A DNA stretch of 17,545 bases from CAYZEZ01 sp964477295. GTDB lineage: Bacteria; Bacteroidota; Bacteroidia; Bacteroidales; SM23-62. Shown one piece after another: positions 1 to 6,090 of this stretch. The stretch covers positions 1 through 17,545 of the forward strand of contig CAYZEZ010000078.1 in NCBI GenBank assembly GCA_964477295.1, read 5' to 3'. The first letter of the stretch is position 1. Every line of letters starts with the position of its first letter. The notes under the pieces were generated by a model. It saw nothing but the letters and a program-made list of their open reading frames with translations. It was not told the origin of the DNA and made no database searches. The position numbers were made by a program, and so were the translations under genes.

Positions 1-1
1 A

Positions 2-626
2 GCTGCCATATTGATGGCTACAGGTGTTTCAGCACAGAGACCCAACAGGGGTGACGTTTGTCAGGACATCCCGAACCTGACTCAGGAGCAGAAACAGAAA
101 ATCGACAAGTTAAGTGCGACACATAAGAAAGCAATGGATGATTTAAGGACCAAATTCCGGGCAGAGCCTGATCCTGATAAGGCCTCTGTTATTAAAACAC
201 AGATGAATACGGAAATGGATAACCATTACCGGAACATTTCTGATCTGCTCACTACTGAACAGCAAACCTGGTATGACCAGAATTGTAATGCATACAGAAG
301 AAGTTATTTTCGAAGAGGAAATTATGACAGATCCGGCCAGGGTTATGGTCGANNNNNNNNNNNNNNNNNNNNNNNNNNNNNNNNNNNNNNNNNNNNNNNN
401 NNNNNNNNNNNNNNNNNNNNNNNNNNNNNNNNNNNNNNNNNNNNNNNNNNNNGGCAAGGGTTATGGACGTTACCAGGGTTACGGTCGAGGCAAGGGTTAT
501 GGACGTTACCAGGGTTACGGTCGAGGCAAGGGTTATGGACGTTGCCGGGGCTACGGTCGAGGCAAGGGTTATGGACGTTGCCAGGGCTACGGTCGAGGGC
601 AGGAATATTATTCAGTCTTGCACTGA
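2..626 (+). CDS. Spy/LTXXQ-like secreted protein with GYGR repeats, 5'-partial, interrupted by assembly gap
   Basis: The reading frame is open to the left edge and begins with residues AAILMATGVSAQ, which look like the end of a Sec signal peptide, so the true start lies outside the window. Next comes a charged helical stretch with NLTQEQKQKIDKL and LLTTEQQTWYD. These resemble the LTxxQ repeats of the Spy/CpxP-like periplasmic family, which are stress-related chaperone or metal-tolerance proteins. Then follows an Arg/Gly/Tyr-rich tail (SGQGYGR). A run of 100 N covers 353-452. After it the tail resumes in another frame as four copies of GKGYGRYQGYGR-like units and ends GQEYYSVLH at 624-626. The frame change is explained if the true gap length differs from 100. 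The role is inferred from the family; the tail's function is unknown. The end may be altered by the fusion described for 597-811. Confidence 0.6.
353..452. other. Assembly gap (100 N)
   Basis: Exactly 100 undetermined bases separate two stretches of the same repeat-coding region. A round 100 is a usual scaffolding placeholder for unknown length. The coding frame of the GYGR repeats differs on the two sides, which supports a wrong nominal length. The gap probably reflects collapse of further 36-bp repeat copies. Confidence 0.95.
453..596 (+). repeat. Four tandem 36-bp coding repeats
   Basis: Four head-to-tail units lie at 453-488, 489-524, 525-560 and 561-596. Units 1 and 2 are identical. Unit 3 differs from them at three positions and unit 4 at two, all in the second half of the unit. 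Each unit encodes 12 residues of the form GKGYGR(Y/C)(Q/R)GYGR, itself two six-residue sub-repeats. The sequence just before the gap ends with the same half-unit, so the array is longer than the four visible copies. Confidence 0.95.
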
Positions 627-811
627 TTCTTATATCCCAAAGTTGGTTAATTTCAGCTATTGGTGTTATTATAATAGCGTTGTTATATGTGGATATTCTA
701 ATGGCAGATAAGCTTGAAGTCGGGAAATTTGGTGATGACTACAAGCACTATATGAAAAAGGTTCCAAGAATGAATTTTATCCTTGGAATTTTCAGACAGT
801 TAAGACACTGA
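597..811 (+). pseudogene. Orphan C-terminal fragment of an ICMT/PEMT-like membrane methyltransferase
   Basis: This frame encodes about 70 residues: a hydrophobic segment (ILFSLALILISQSWL, then a second run around AIGVIIIALLYV), followed by KLEVGKFGDDYKHYMKKVPR. The latter resembles the C-terminal signature of bacterial isoprenylcysteine carboxyl methyltransferase-like proteins, in which E-(x)n-FGxxYxxYxxxVPR follows the last membrane helices. Those proteins are usually about 150-220 residues. Here the N-terminal helices and the usual RHPxY motif are missing, and the frame runs straight into the 36-bp repeat array. I read it as a 5'-truncated remnant, created by a deletion or recombination joining two genes, or by misassembly at the repeat. 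No start codon of its own is evident at the junction. Confidence 0.55.
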
Positions 812-862
812 AAGGGAGAAAAATTGTATAAAAAAGTACTGTTACCCTGCTAACCAGATCAA

Positions 863-1198
863 TTAAGGGCGGTTAGAATTAAAAAATAGTATTTTGCCGT
901 GGGTTGAGATTGAAGGGCATTTATCGATGTAATCTTTTGAAAAAGAAACTATTGAAGGTTTGTTCCAGCTGCTGTTACTTAACTTTGTAAACATGATCTG
1001 CTTCTCTGTTTTACCAATTCCTGTATCACGCGTGAAGTAGATCTCCTTCCTGTCGTGAATAAATGTAATTTTAATTTTATAGTCTGTTGGAGAAGAAGTT
1101 ATTCCCGGGCCAATAATCTCGGGTATCATTCCAGGTGATTCCTGGCCGGGGTGGGGACCGGTAAGTACTAGGGATTGTTTTATGAATTTATTACTCAA
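863..1198 (-). pseudogene. Remnant of a PD40 (WD40-like/TolB-type propeller) protein
   Basis: The minus-strand frame encodes 111 residues including PGMIPEIIGPGITSS, KITFIHDRKEIYFTR, IMFTKLSNSSWNKP and CPSISTHGKILFFNSNRP. This series matches the first blades of the PD40 beta-propeller proteins common in Bacteroidota, whose blades read roughly F-S-x-D-G-K-x-(I/L)-Y-F-x-(S/T)-(N/R). The family is normally around 300 residues with a lipoprotein or Sec signal. Here the frame stops right after SNRP and there is no signal sequence. Several conserved positions are also changed, such as HDRKE where PDGKE is usual. A decayed fragment is the simplest reading; a short functional protein is less likely. 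Confidence 0.5.
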
Positions 1199-1244
1199 CT
1201 GATTTTTAAGCCATAATTTTATTTCAATGCCGACTTATACATCA

Positions 1245-1265
1245 TATGTTGAAAATTACAACATA
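1245..1265. promoter_or_regulatory. Perfect inverted repeat, candidate enhancer site for the NtrC-type regulator
   Basis: TATGTTG, a 7-nt AT-rich spacer, then CAACATA form a perfect dyad. It is centred about 170 bp upstream of the -12 element of the putative sigma-54 promoter. Dyads of this size 100-200 bp upstream are the usual binding sites of NtrC-family activators, one of which is encoded at 7775-9112. Binding is inferred. A weaker dyad, TTGCA-N6-TGCAA, lies at 1300-1315 and could be a second site. Confidence 0.45.
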
Positions 1266-1410
1266 GATGGTAAGTAATTGATTATTATTCGGATAGCGAT
1301 TGCAAGCCTGTGCAAGTGTAGATAATTTCAACAGTTTATCGCCTGAAAGGACTCATGTGTTATTATTTAAATGTCTGATAAACAGTATGATAAGTAATGT
1401 TTTTTGAATC

Positions 1411-1426
1411 TGGCACTATGTTTGGA
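1411..1426 (+). promoter_or_regulatory. Putative sigma-54 (-24/-12) promoter of the redox operon
   Basis: TGGCAC at 1411-1416 is followed after 5 nt by TTGGA at 1422-1426. The sigma-54 consensus is TGGCAC-N5-TTGC(A/T), so spacing and the -24 box are exact and the -12 box has one change (GC to GG). Transcription would begin near 1437, about 50 nt before the ATG at 1486. The operon carries its own sigma-54-dependent activator, which makes the match meaningful. The -12 mismatch keeps confidence moderate. Confidence 0.5.
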
Positions 1427-1485
1427 AAAGACTCTCAATATACAGTTTAAGGTACTTCACATGTCCTTAATTTAAATTTGAGAAA

Positions 1486-3177
1486 ATGAAAGCAATTATC
1501 GTATTGATTTCAACAGTGACACTTCTTGCAGCTTCCACTGATGTAAATGGAGTGTTTAAAGGGCAAAGCCCTGCGGAGTCAGATTCAATACATATTCTGA
1601 GTGGTCACGACCTCCTTGATATTGCAAATATCTGGGTCGAAAAATACACAAATGACAACCCGGGGGTCGCTCTGTCATTAGCTGAAATTCATGACGACAA
1701 ATTAAATGAAGGGTTGCTGACATCAGGGACGGTCGCGCTGGTCAGCAAGAGTTCCCTTGCAGGTCTTCCCTCTGAAAATACCTGGAGGATGGTTGTAGGA
1801 AGGGATGTTTATGTGCCGGTCATGAATTCTGAAAATCCATACAGAGAGGTGATACTGCAGAAAGGGATTTCTCCTGAGGAGTTCACCAGGCTCTATAAGG
1901 CTACTGGAGATCTTAGCTGGGGAATGCTTCTGAGCAATTCAGCCCAGGATCCTGTAACGATATACTCTGCCAGCGATCAGTCATCCAAACCTTACCTGGC
2001 TGAGTTCCTTCAGATAGACCAAAAATATATTACAGGGAAAGAAACAGAAAATACAAATGAAATGCTTGATTGTATCAGAAACGATAAACGGGCTATTGGT
2101 TTTTGCAGGCTGGCAGATTTACTTATAATTGAGGATCAGAAAATTACATCAGGTATAAGCCTGATCCCGATTGACAAGAACGGGAACGATGCCATTGACT
2201 TTTTTGAAGATATTTACAATAGTACCAGTGAGCTGGCCAGGGGGATATGGATTGGTAAATACCCGGGCAGCTTATACAGCAGGTTATACCTGGTGACCGG
2301 ATCACAGCCGGTTGGCAATTATGAGTTGGGTTTTCTTAATTGGATTATTGGCAATGGGCAACAATTCCTTCCTGACTATGGATTTACAGAACTTAGCTAC
2401 AGTGAAAGACAATCCAACCTGAATGATTTACAGGATTACAGCATGCCACTTGTTGAAGTGCCAGTCCATGCCTCAAAGGCAAGGATTTTCTTTATCATAA
2501 TAGGAATAATCATTGGTGTCCTGATCTTCTATTCACTGATCATGATGTACAGGACAAGGAAATTGGAGCCTGAAACAGTTGATGCCCGAACCATATCTGT
2601 TTTCGGGGAGAACTCTCTGAATTTTCCCGATGGCCTGTTTTTCGATAAATCGCATACCTGGGTCTTTATGGAAAAGAACGGGCAGGTGCGGACAGGTGTC
2701 GATGACTTTCTTCAGCACATTACGGGCCCCATCACCAGAGTAAAATTAAAGAAACCGGGCGACAGGGTCAGGAAAGGAGAATCATTCATTTCCCTGATCC
2801 AGCAAGGCAAACAACTGGAAATTCAATCACCGATTTCAGGGATTATAAGGGAACATAATACCGGATTAACAGAGACCTCAGAAGCAATAAATAAGGCTCC
2901 CTTTTCCGATGGCTGGGTATATGTGGTGGAGCCGGTGGACTGGTTGAAAGAGATCCAGTCATATCTTATGGGGGACAAATACCTGGAATGGTTAAAAACT
3001 GAATTTTCCAGATTGAAAAATTTCCTGGCCACCGGCTTAAAACCTCTAAAAAAAGTTAATCCTGAGCTCATATTGCAAGATGGCGGCGAAATAGCAGACG
3101 GAGTACTGGAGTGCTACGGTCCTGAAGCATGGGAAGAATTTCAATCCGGGTTTTTACATTCAGAAAGATTAGGATAA
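1486..3177 (+). CDS. PstS-like periplasmic binding domain fused to a membrane-anchored GcvH-like domain
   Basis: The 563-residue protein has a Sec signal (about 1-22). Residues 35-310 resemble the type-2 periplasmic binding fold of PstS-like phosphate-binding proteins (e.g. WRMVVGRDVYVPVMNSENP at 100-118). One membrane helix lies at about 333-354 and is followed by basic YRTRK, placing the rest in the cytoplasm. Residues 383-482 resemble glycine cleavage H protein: SHTWVFMEKNGQVRTGVDDF, PGDRVRKGE, SPISG and FSDGWVYVVEP. The usual lipoyl-lysine position is Gly441, with Lys442 next to it. A C-terminal extension (487-555) is shared with the protein at 5326-6048, including WLKxE(F/L), PEL and W-x2-FQ-x2-FL. 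It is the first gene of the operon and sits 42 bp before the HybA-like gene. The ligand and whether the domain is lipoylated are unknown; a role in glycine cleavage is unlikely because no gcvT or gcvP is nearby. Confidence 0.8.
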   Translation: MKAIIVLISTVTLLAASTDVNGVFKGQSPAESDSIHILSGHDLLDIANIWVEKYTNDNPGVALSLAEIHDDKLNEGLLTSGTVALVSKSSLAGLPSENTWRMVVGRDVYVPVMNSENPYREVILQKGISPEEFTRLYKATGDLSWGMLLSNSAQDPVTIYSASDQSSKPYLAEFLQIDQKYITGKETENTNEMLDCIRNDKRAIGFCRLADLLIIEDQKITSGISLIPIDKNGNDAIDFFEDIYNSTSELARGIWIGKYPGSLYSRLYLVTGSQPVGNYELGFLNWIIGNGQQFLPDYGFTELSYSERQSNLNDLQDYSMPLVEVPVHASKARIFFIIIGIIIGVLIFYSLIMMYRTRKLEPETVDARTISVFGENSLNFPDGLFFDKSHTWVFMEKNGQVRTGVDDFLQHITGPITRVKLKKPGDRVRKGESFISLIQQGKQLEIQSPISGIIREHNTGLTETSEAINKAPFSDGWVYVVEPVDWLKEIQSYLMGDKYLEWLKTEFSRLKNFLATGLKPLKKVNPELILQDGGEIADGVLECYGPEAWEEFQSGFLHSERLG

Positions 3178-3219
3178 GTATTCGTTCATTAACAAAGTAA
3201 TCAACTTACTATATTGACA

Positions 3220-4089
3220 ATGGGAATAAATCGACGAAATTTTTTCAAAGTCCTTGGTCTCACTGGTGTATCACTGGGAACAGGCGGCAAGCTTTCTGCC
3301 ATGCCTGATAAAGGAAATGATAAAGAATTCAACGCTATTCTCTATGACGCAACCCGTTGCGGAGGATGCCAGACTTGTGAACTGGTCTGTGCCTGGGAAC
3401 ATGGTTTGCCTGAACCTGACGTTAAGGATGTCCCGGTAGCAGGAGTCCTTCGGAAAACAAATGAAAACAGACGGTCTGTGATAAATGCATATGAGACTTC
3501 ACAGGGTGAAGTATATGTAAAAAAACAGTGCATGCAATGTAACCAACCTGCCTGTGCTTCAGCCTGCCTGACCAGGGCAATGTTTAAAACTGAGGAGGGG
3601 CCCGTGATATGGAGGGGAGACAAGTGCATGGGTTGCCGATACTGCATGGTCTCATGTCCCTTTGATATGCCTAAATTTGAATATAACAGCCCGAATCCTA
3701 AAATTGAAAAATGCAACATGTGTTTTGAAAAGATAGTTGAGGGTGAACTTCCGGCTTGTGTTGAGAATTGTCCGGCTGAGGCGCTTGCATTCGGAACAAG
3801 GAGGGAGTTGATAGCTGAGGCTCGCCGGAGGATTCATGATGATCCTGATCTGTATTATGATGGTATTTATGGTGAGCATGAGGCGGGTGGGACTGGATTT
3901 TTATATCTCTCACCTGTCCCTTTCGAAGAGCTGGGATTCAATACTTCGATACAGGACAGGCCTTATCCTGAATTAACAAAAGGATTTCTTTATAGTGTGC
4001 CCACAATATTTGTGTTGTGGCCCGCATTTTTACTGGGATTATATAATGCAACCAGGAATAACTCAAAAAAGCCGGACGACAATGAATAA
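3220..4089 (+). CDS. Tat-exported HybA-like ferredoxin with four [4Fe-4S] clusters
   Basis: The 289-residue protein starts with a twin-arginine signal (INRRNFFKVLG, residues 3-13), so the folded Fe-S protein is exported. Sixteen cysteines fall in four ferredoxin motifs at 47/50/53/57, 104/107/112/116, 136/139/142/146 and 165/168/180/184. This is the layout of the HybA/DmsB/NrfC electron-transfer subunits. A C-terminal hydrophobic helix (about 256-275) anchors it to the membrane, as in HybA of hydrogenase 2. An upstream TTG at 3214 is possible, but ATG 3220 gives a typical Tat leader. The gene overlaps the NrfD gene by 8 bp, implying translational coupling. In relatives this subunit passes electrons between a catalytic subunit and the NrfD membrane protein; no catalytic subunit is encoded in this window. 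Confidence 0.93.
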   Translation: MGINRRNFFKVLGLTGVSLGTGGKLSAMPDKGNDKEFNAILYDATRCGGCQTCELVCAWEHGLPEPDVKDVPVAGVLRKTNENRRSVINAYETSQGEVYVKKQCMQCNQPACASACLTRAMFKTEEGPVIWRGDKCMGCRYCMVSCPFDMPKFEYNSPNPKIEKCNMCFEKIVEGELPACVENCPAEALAFGTRRELIAEARRRIHDDPDLYYDGIYGEHEAGGTGFLYLSPVPFEELGFNTSIQDRPYPELTKGFLYSVPTIFVLWPAFLLGLYNATRNNSKKPDDNE

Positions 4090-5284
4090 TGAAGGCAGAA
4101 CTGGTAGCAAATCTCTGGCTTCTGAGCTCAGACCCAGGTGGTCGTTTCTTACTCCTTTTAATATTATTTCTTTTCCAATCATGATCCTTGGCATTGTGTT
4201 AATAGTCATTCGCTTTGCCAGAGGTATCGGTTCCATTACCAATCTAACCCAGGAAGTACCCTGGGGGCTGTGGATAGGTTTTGATGTAGTTACCGGTGTC
4301 GCTTTTGCCGGTGGAGCCTATGTGATTACATTTTTAGTCTATATACTAAATGTTAAGAAGTACCATTCGATTGTAAGAGTAACCGTATTGAACGGATTCC
4401 TGGCCTACGTATTCTATGCGGGAGCCCTGCTTCTTGATCTTGGACGTCCATGGAATGTAATCAACCCGATTATTGGGAACAGTTTCGGTGTCAGCTCAGT
4501 TCTTTTTCTTGTAGCCTGGCATTTTCTGCTCTATATGATAGCCCAGTTGATAGAATTCTCCCCCGCCATTGCTGAGTGGCTGGGAGCCAGGAAGGCAAGA
4601 AAGGTACTCTCTGGCATGACCCTTGCTGCAGTGATTTTTGGTATTACACTTTCCACTTTGCACCAGTCAGGATTGGGTGCGCTTTACCTTATGGCCAAAG
4701 AAAAGATACATCCCTTATGGTATTCTGAATTCATTCCGGTTCTGTTCTTTGTATCCAGTATTTTCGCTGGCCTGTCTATGGTTATTTTTGAAGGATCGAT
4801 CAGCCAGAAAGTATTTTTCAGGCAAATCAGTACTGAGAATCAAAAGGCTCATAAAGGGATACTTCATGGATTGTCAAGGATATGTGCCTTTACTCTCTTT
4901 GTTTACTTTTTCCTTCAATTGCTGGTATTTCTTCACGGGAAGCACTGGGATTTGCTTGGTACACCGATGGGTTACTGGTACCTGACCGAGATGCTGGGAT
5001 TTGTTCTTCTTCCTATGGTGCTCTTTTTCTACAGTTACAGAAAGCAAAATATTTTCATGATAAAGCTTTCAGCCGTCATGACCATGATCGGTGTAATTAT
5101 TAACAGGCTGAATGTTACGGTTATTGGATTTAAATGGGATGCTGCTGCCCACTACTATCCTTCGTGGATGGAGATTGTTGTGACACTGACGGTCCTTTTT
5201 ATCGAGATCTGGATCTTCAGGTGGATAGTAAAGCGTTTACCGGTTCTCAGTGAACCGCCAGCCTGGGCAAGGGAAAATAAGTAA
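4082..5284 (+). CDS. HybB/NrfD-type integral membrane subunit
   Basis: The 400-residue, highly hydrophobic protein begins at ATG 4082, inside the end of the preceding gene. An open frame continues upstream, but that part is only the overlap. The signature EVPWGLWIGFDVVTGVAFAGGAY, followed by KKYHSIVRV and LLLDLGRPWNVINP, is typical of the HybB branch of the NrfD/PsrC superfamily. These proteins have 9-10 helices, exchange electrons with the quinone pool through the adjacent Fe-S subunit, and in some complexes pump protons. Its length is close to E. coli HybB (about 390). Pairing with a HybA-like protein suggests a quinone-linked membrane module. The direction of electron flow and the substrate cannot be told from the sequence. 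Confidence 0.93.
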   Translation: MNNEGRTGSKSLASELRPRWSFLTPFNIISFPIMILGIVLIVIRFARGIGSITNLTQEVPWGLWIGFDVVTGVAFAGGAYVITFLVYILNVKKYHSIVRVTVLNGFLAYVFYAGALLLDLGRPWNVINPIIGNSFGVSSVLFLVAWHFLLYMIAQLIEFSPAIAEWLGARKARKVLSGMTLAAVIFGITLSTLHQSGLGALYLMAKEKIHPLWYSEFIPVLFFVSSIFAGLSMVIFEGSISQKVFFRQISTENQKAHKGILHGLSRICAFTLFVYFFLQLLVFLHGKHWDLLGTPMGYWYLTEMLGFVLLPMVLFFYSYRKQNIFMIKLSAVMTMIGVIINRLNVTVIGFKWDAAAHYYPSWMEIVVTLTVLFIEIWIFRWIVKRLPVLSEPPAWARENK

Positions 5285-5325
5285 CTGGCAACTAAGTTTA
5301 ATAAGGGAATAAAAAATTTTATAAC

Positions 5326-6048
5326 ATGGACGGATTTACCTATACTAATATTTTTGATACCAAAGGCATTGAATACCTGGTAGTAATAGGATTCCTGCTT
5401 ATAATCATTCCTGTTTGGATACTGATAAACAGGCCACTGAGCCTGAAAGTGAAGGTCAGGGAAGCGGCCGGAATATTGACAGAAAATGTACTGCGCATAC
5501 CGCAGGGAATATTCCATGGTAAAAACCATACCTGGACCTTCCTTGAAAAGTCAGGGCTGGCAAGGGTAGGAATAGATGACCTGTTGCAGCACATTACAGG
5601 GAGGATAGAACTGGAATATCTTCACGACGCGGGAAAACATATCAGTAAGGGAGATCTTATTGCACGGATTATGCAGGATGGCAAACACCTGAATATAACA
5701 TCACCTGTTTCCGGTGAGATACAAGAAGTTCATACTTCACTGATTACAGATCCCGGAACGATTAATGAAGATCCTTATGGTTCAGGCTGGTTATATAAGA
5801 TCAAGCCAAAAAGGTGGCTTGACGAAACCTTTTCCTGTTACCTGGCCGGTGATGCTGCGGATTGGCTAAAAAAAGAATTGGCCAGATTCAAGGATTTTAT
5901 GGCTGAAGCACTGAGCCACCGGTCACCAGAATTATCATTTATAGTCATGCAGGAAGGTGGTGAACTGTCCGATAATCCGCTTTCAGGAATGAATGAACCA
6001 ATCTGGAATGATTTCCAGCAGAAGTTTCTTGATACTTTAGGCGAATAA
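5326..6048 (+). CDS. Membrane-anchored GcvH-like (lipoyl-fold) protein
   Basis: The 240-residue protein has one N-terminal helix (about 17-35) followed by NRPLSLKVKVR, predicting a cytoplasmic C-terminal part. Residues 62-162 resemble the H protein of glycine cleavage: KNHTW, VGIDDLLQHITG, KGDLIARI, SPVSGEIQEV and DPYGSGWLYKIKP. The lipoyl-lysine position is occupied by Gly119 and Lys120 is one residue later, exactly as in the fusion protein at 1486-3177. The last 75 residues match that protein's C-terminal extension, so the two are paralogues differing mainly in the periplasmic binding domain. It lies 41 bp after the NrfD gene and 42 bp before the histidine kinase gene. I infer it is a subunit or accessory of the HybAB-like complex; a true glycine-cleavage role is unlikely. 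Confidence 0.82.
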   Translation: MDGFTYTNIFDTKGIEYLVVIGFLLIIIPVWILINRPLSLKVKVREAAGILTENVLRIPQGIFHGKNHTWTFLEKSGLARVGIDDLLQHITGRIELEYLHDAGKHISKGDLIARIMQDGKHLNITSPVSGEIQEVHTSLITDPGTINEDPYGSGWLYKIKPKRWLDETFSCYLAGDAADWLKKELARFKDFMAEALSHRSPELSFIVMQEGGELSDNPLSGMNEPIWNDFQQKFLDTLGE

Positions 6049-6090
6049 GTGTAAATTGAAGGGAAATAGATGATCTAAAACGTTGCAACC

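Noticed and set aside
453..596. Regular 36-bp repeats that could suggest a CRISPR array
   Set aside because: Units are contiguous with no spacers, are in frame and encode GYGR peptides; no cas genes are present.
1486..2500. Phosphate ABC transporter (pst) operon
   Set aside because: The binding domain is fused to a cytoplasmic domain and no pstA, pstB, pstC or phoU gene accompanies it.
3995..4081. Upstream extension of the NrfD-like gene
   Set aside because: The extra residues overlap the HybA-like C-terminal helix in another frame and do not look like NrfD; ATG 4082 gives a normal length and a coupled overlap.
1486..6048. Glycine cleavage system
   Set aside because: Only GcvH-like domains occur. 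They are membrane-anchored, have a shifted lysine, and no gcvT, gcvP or lpd gene is nearby.
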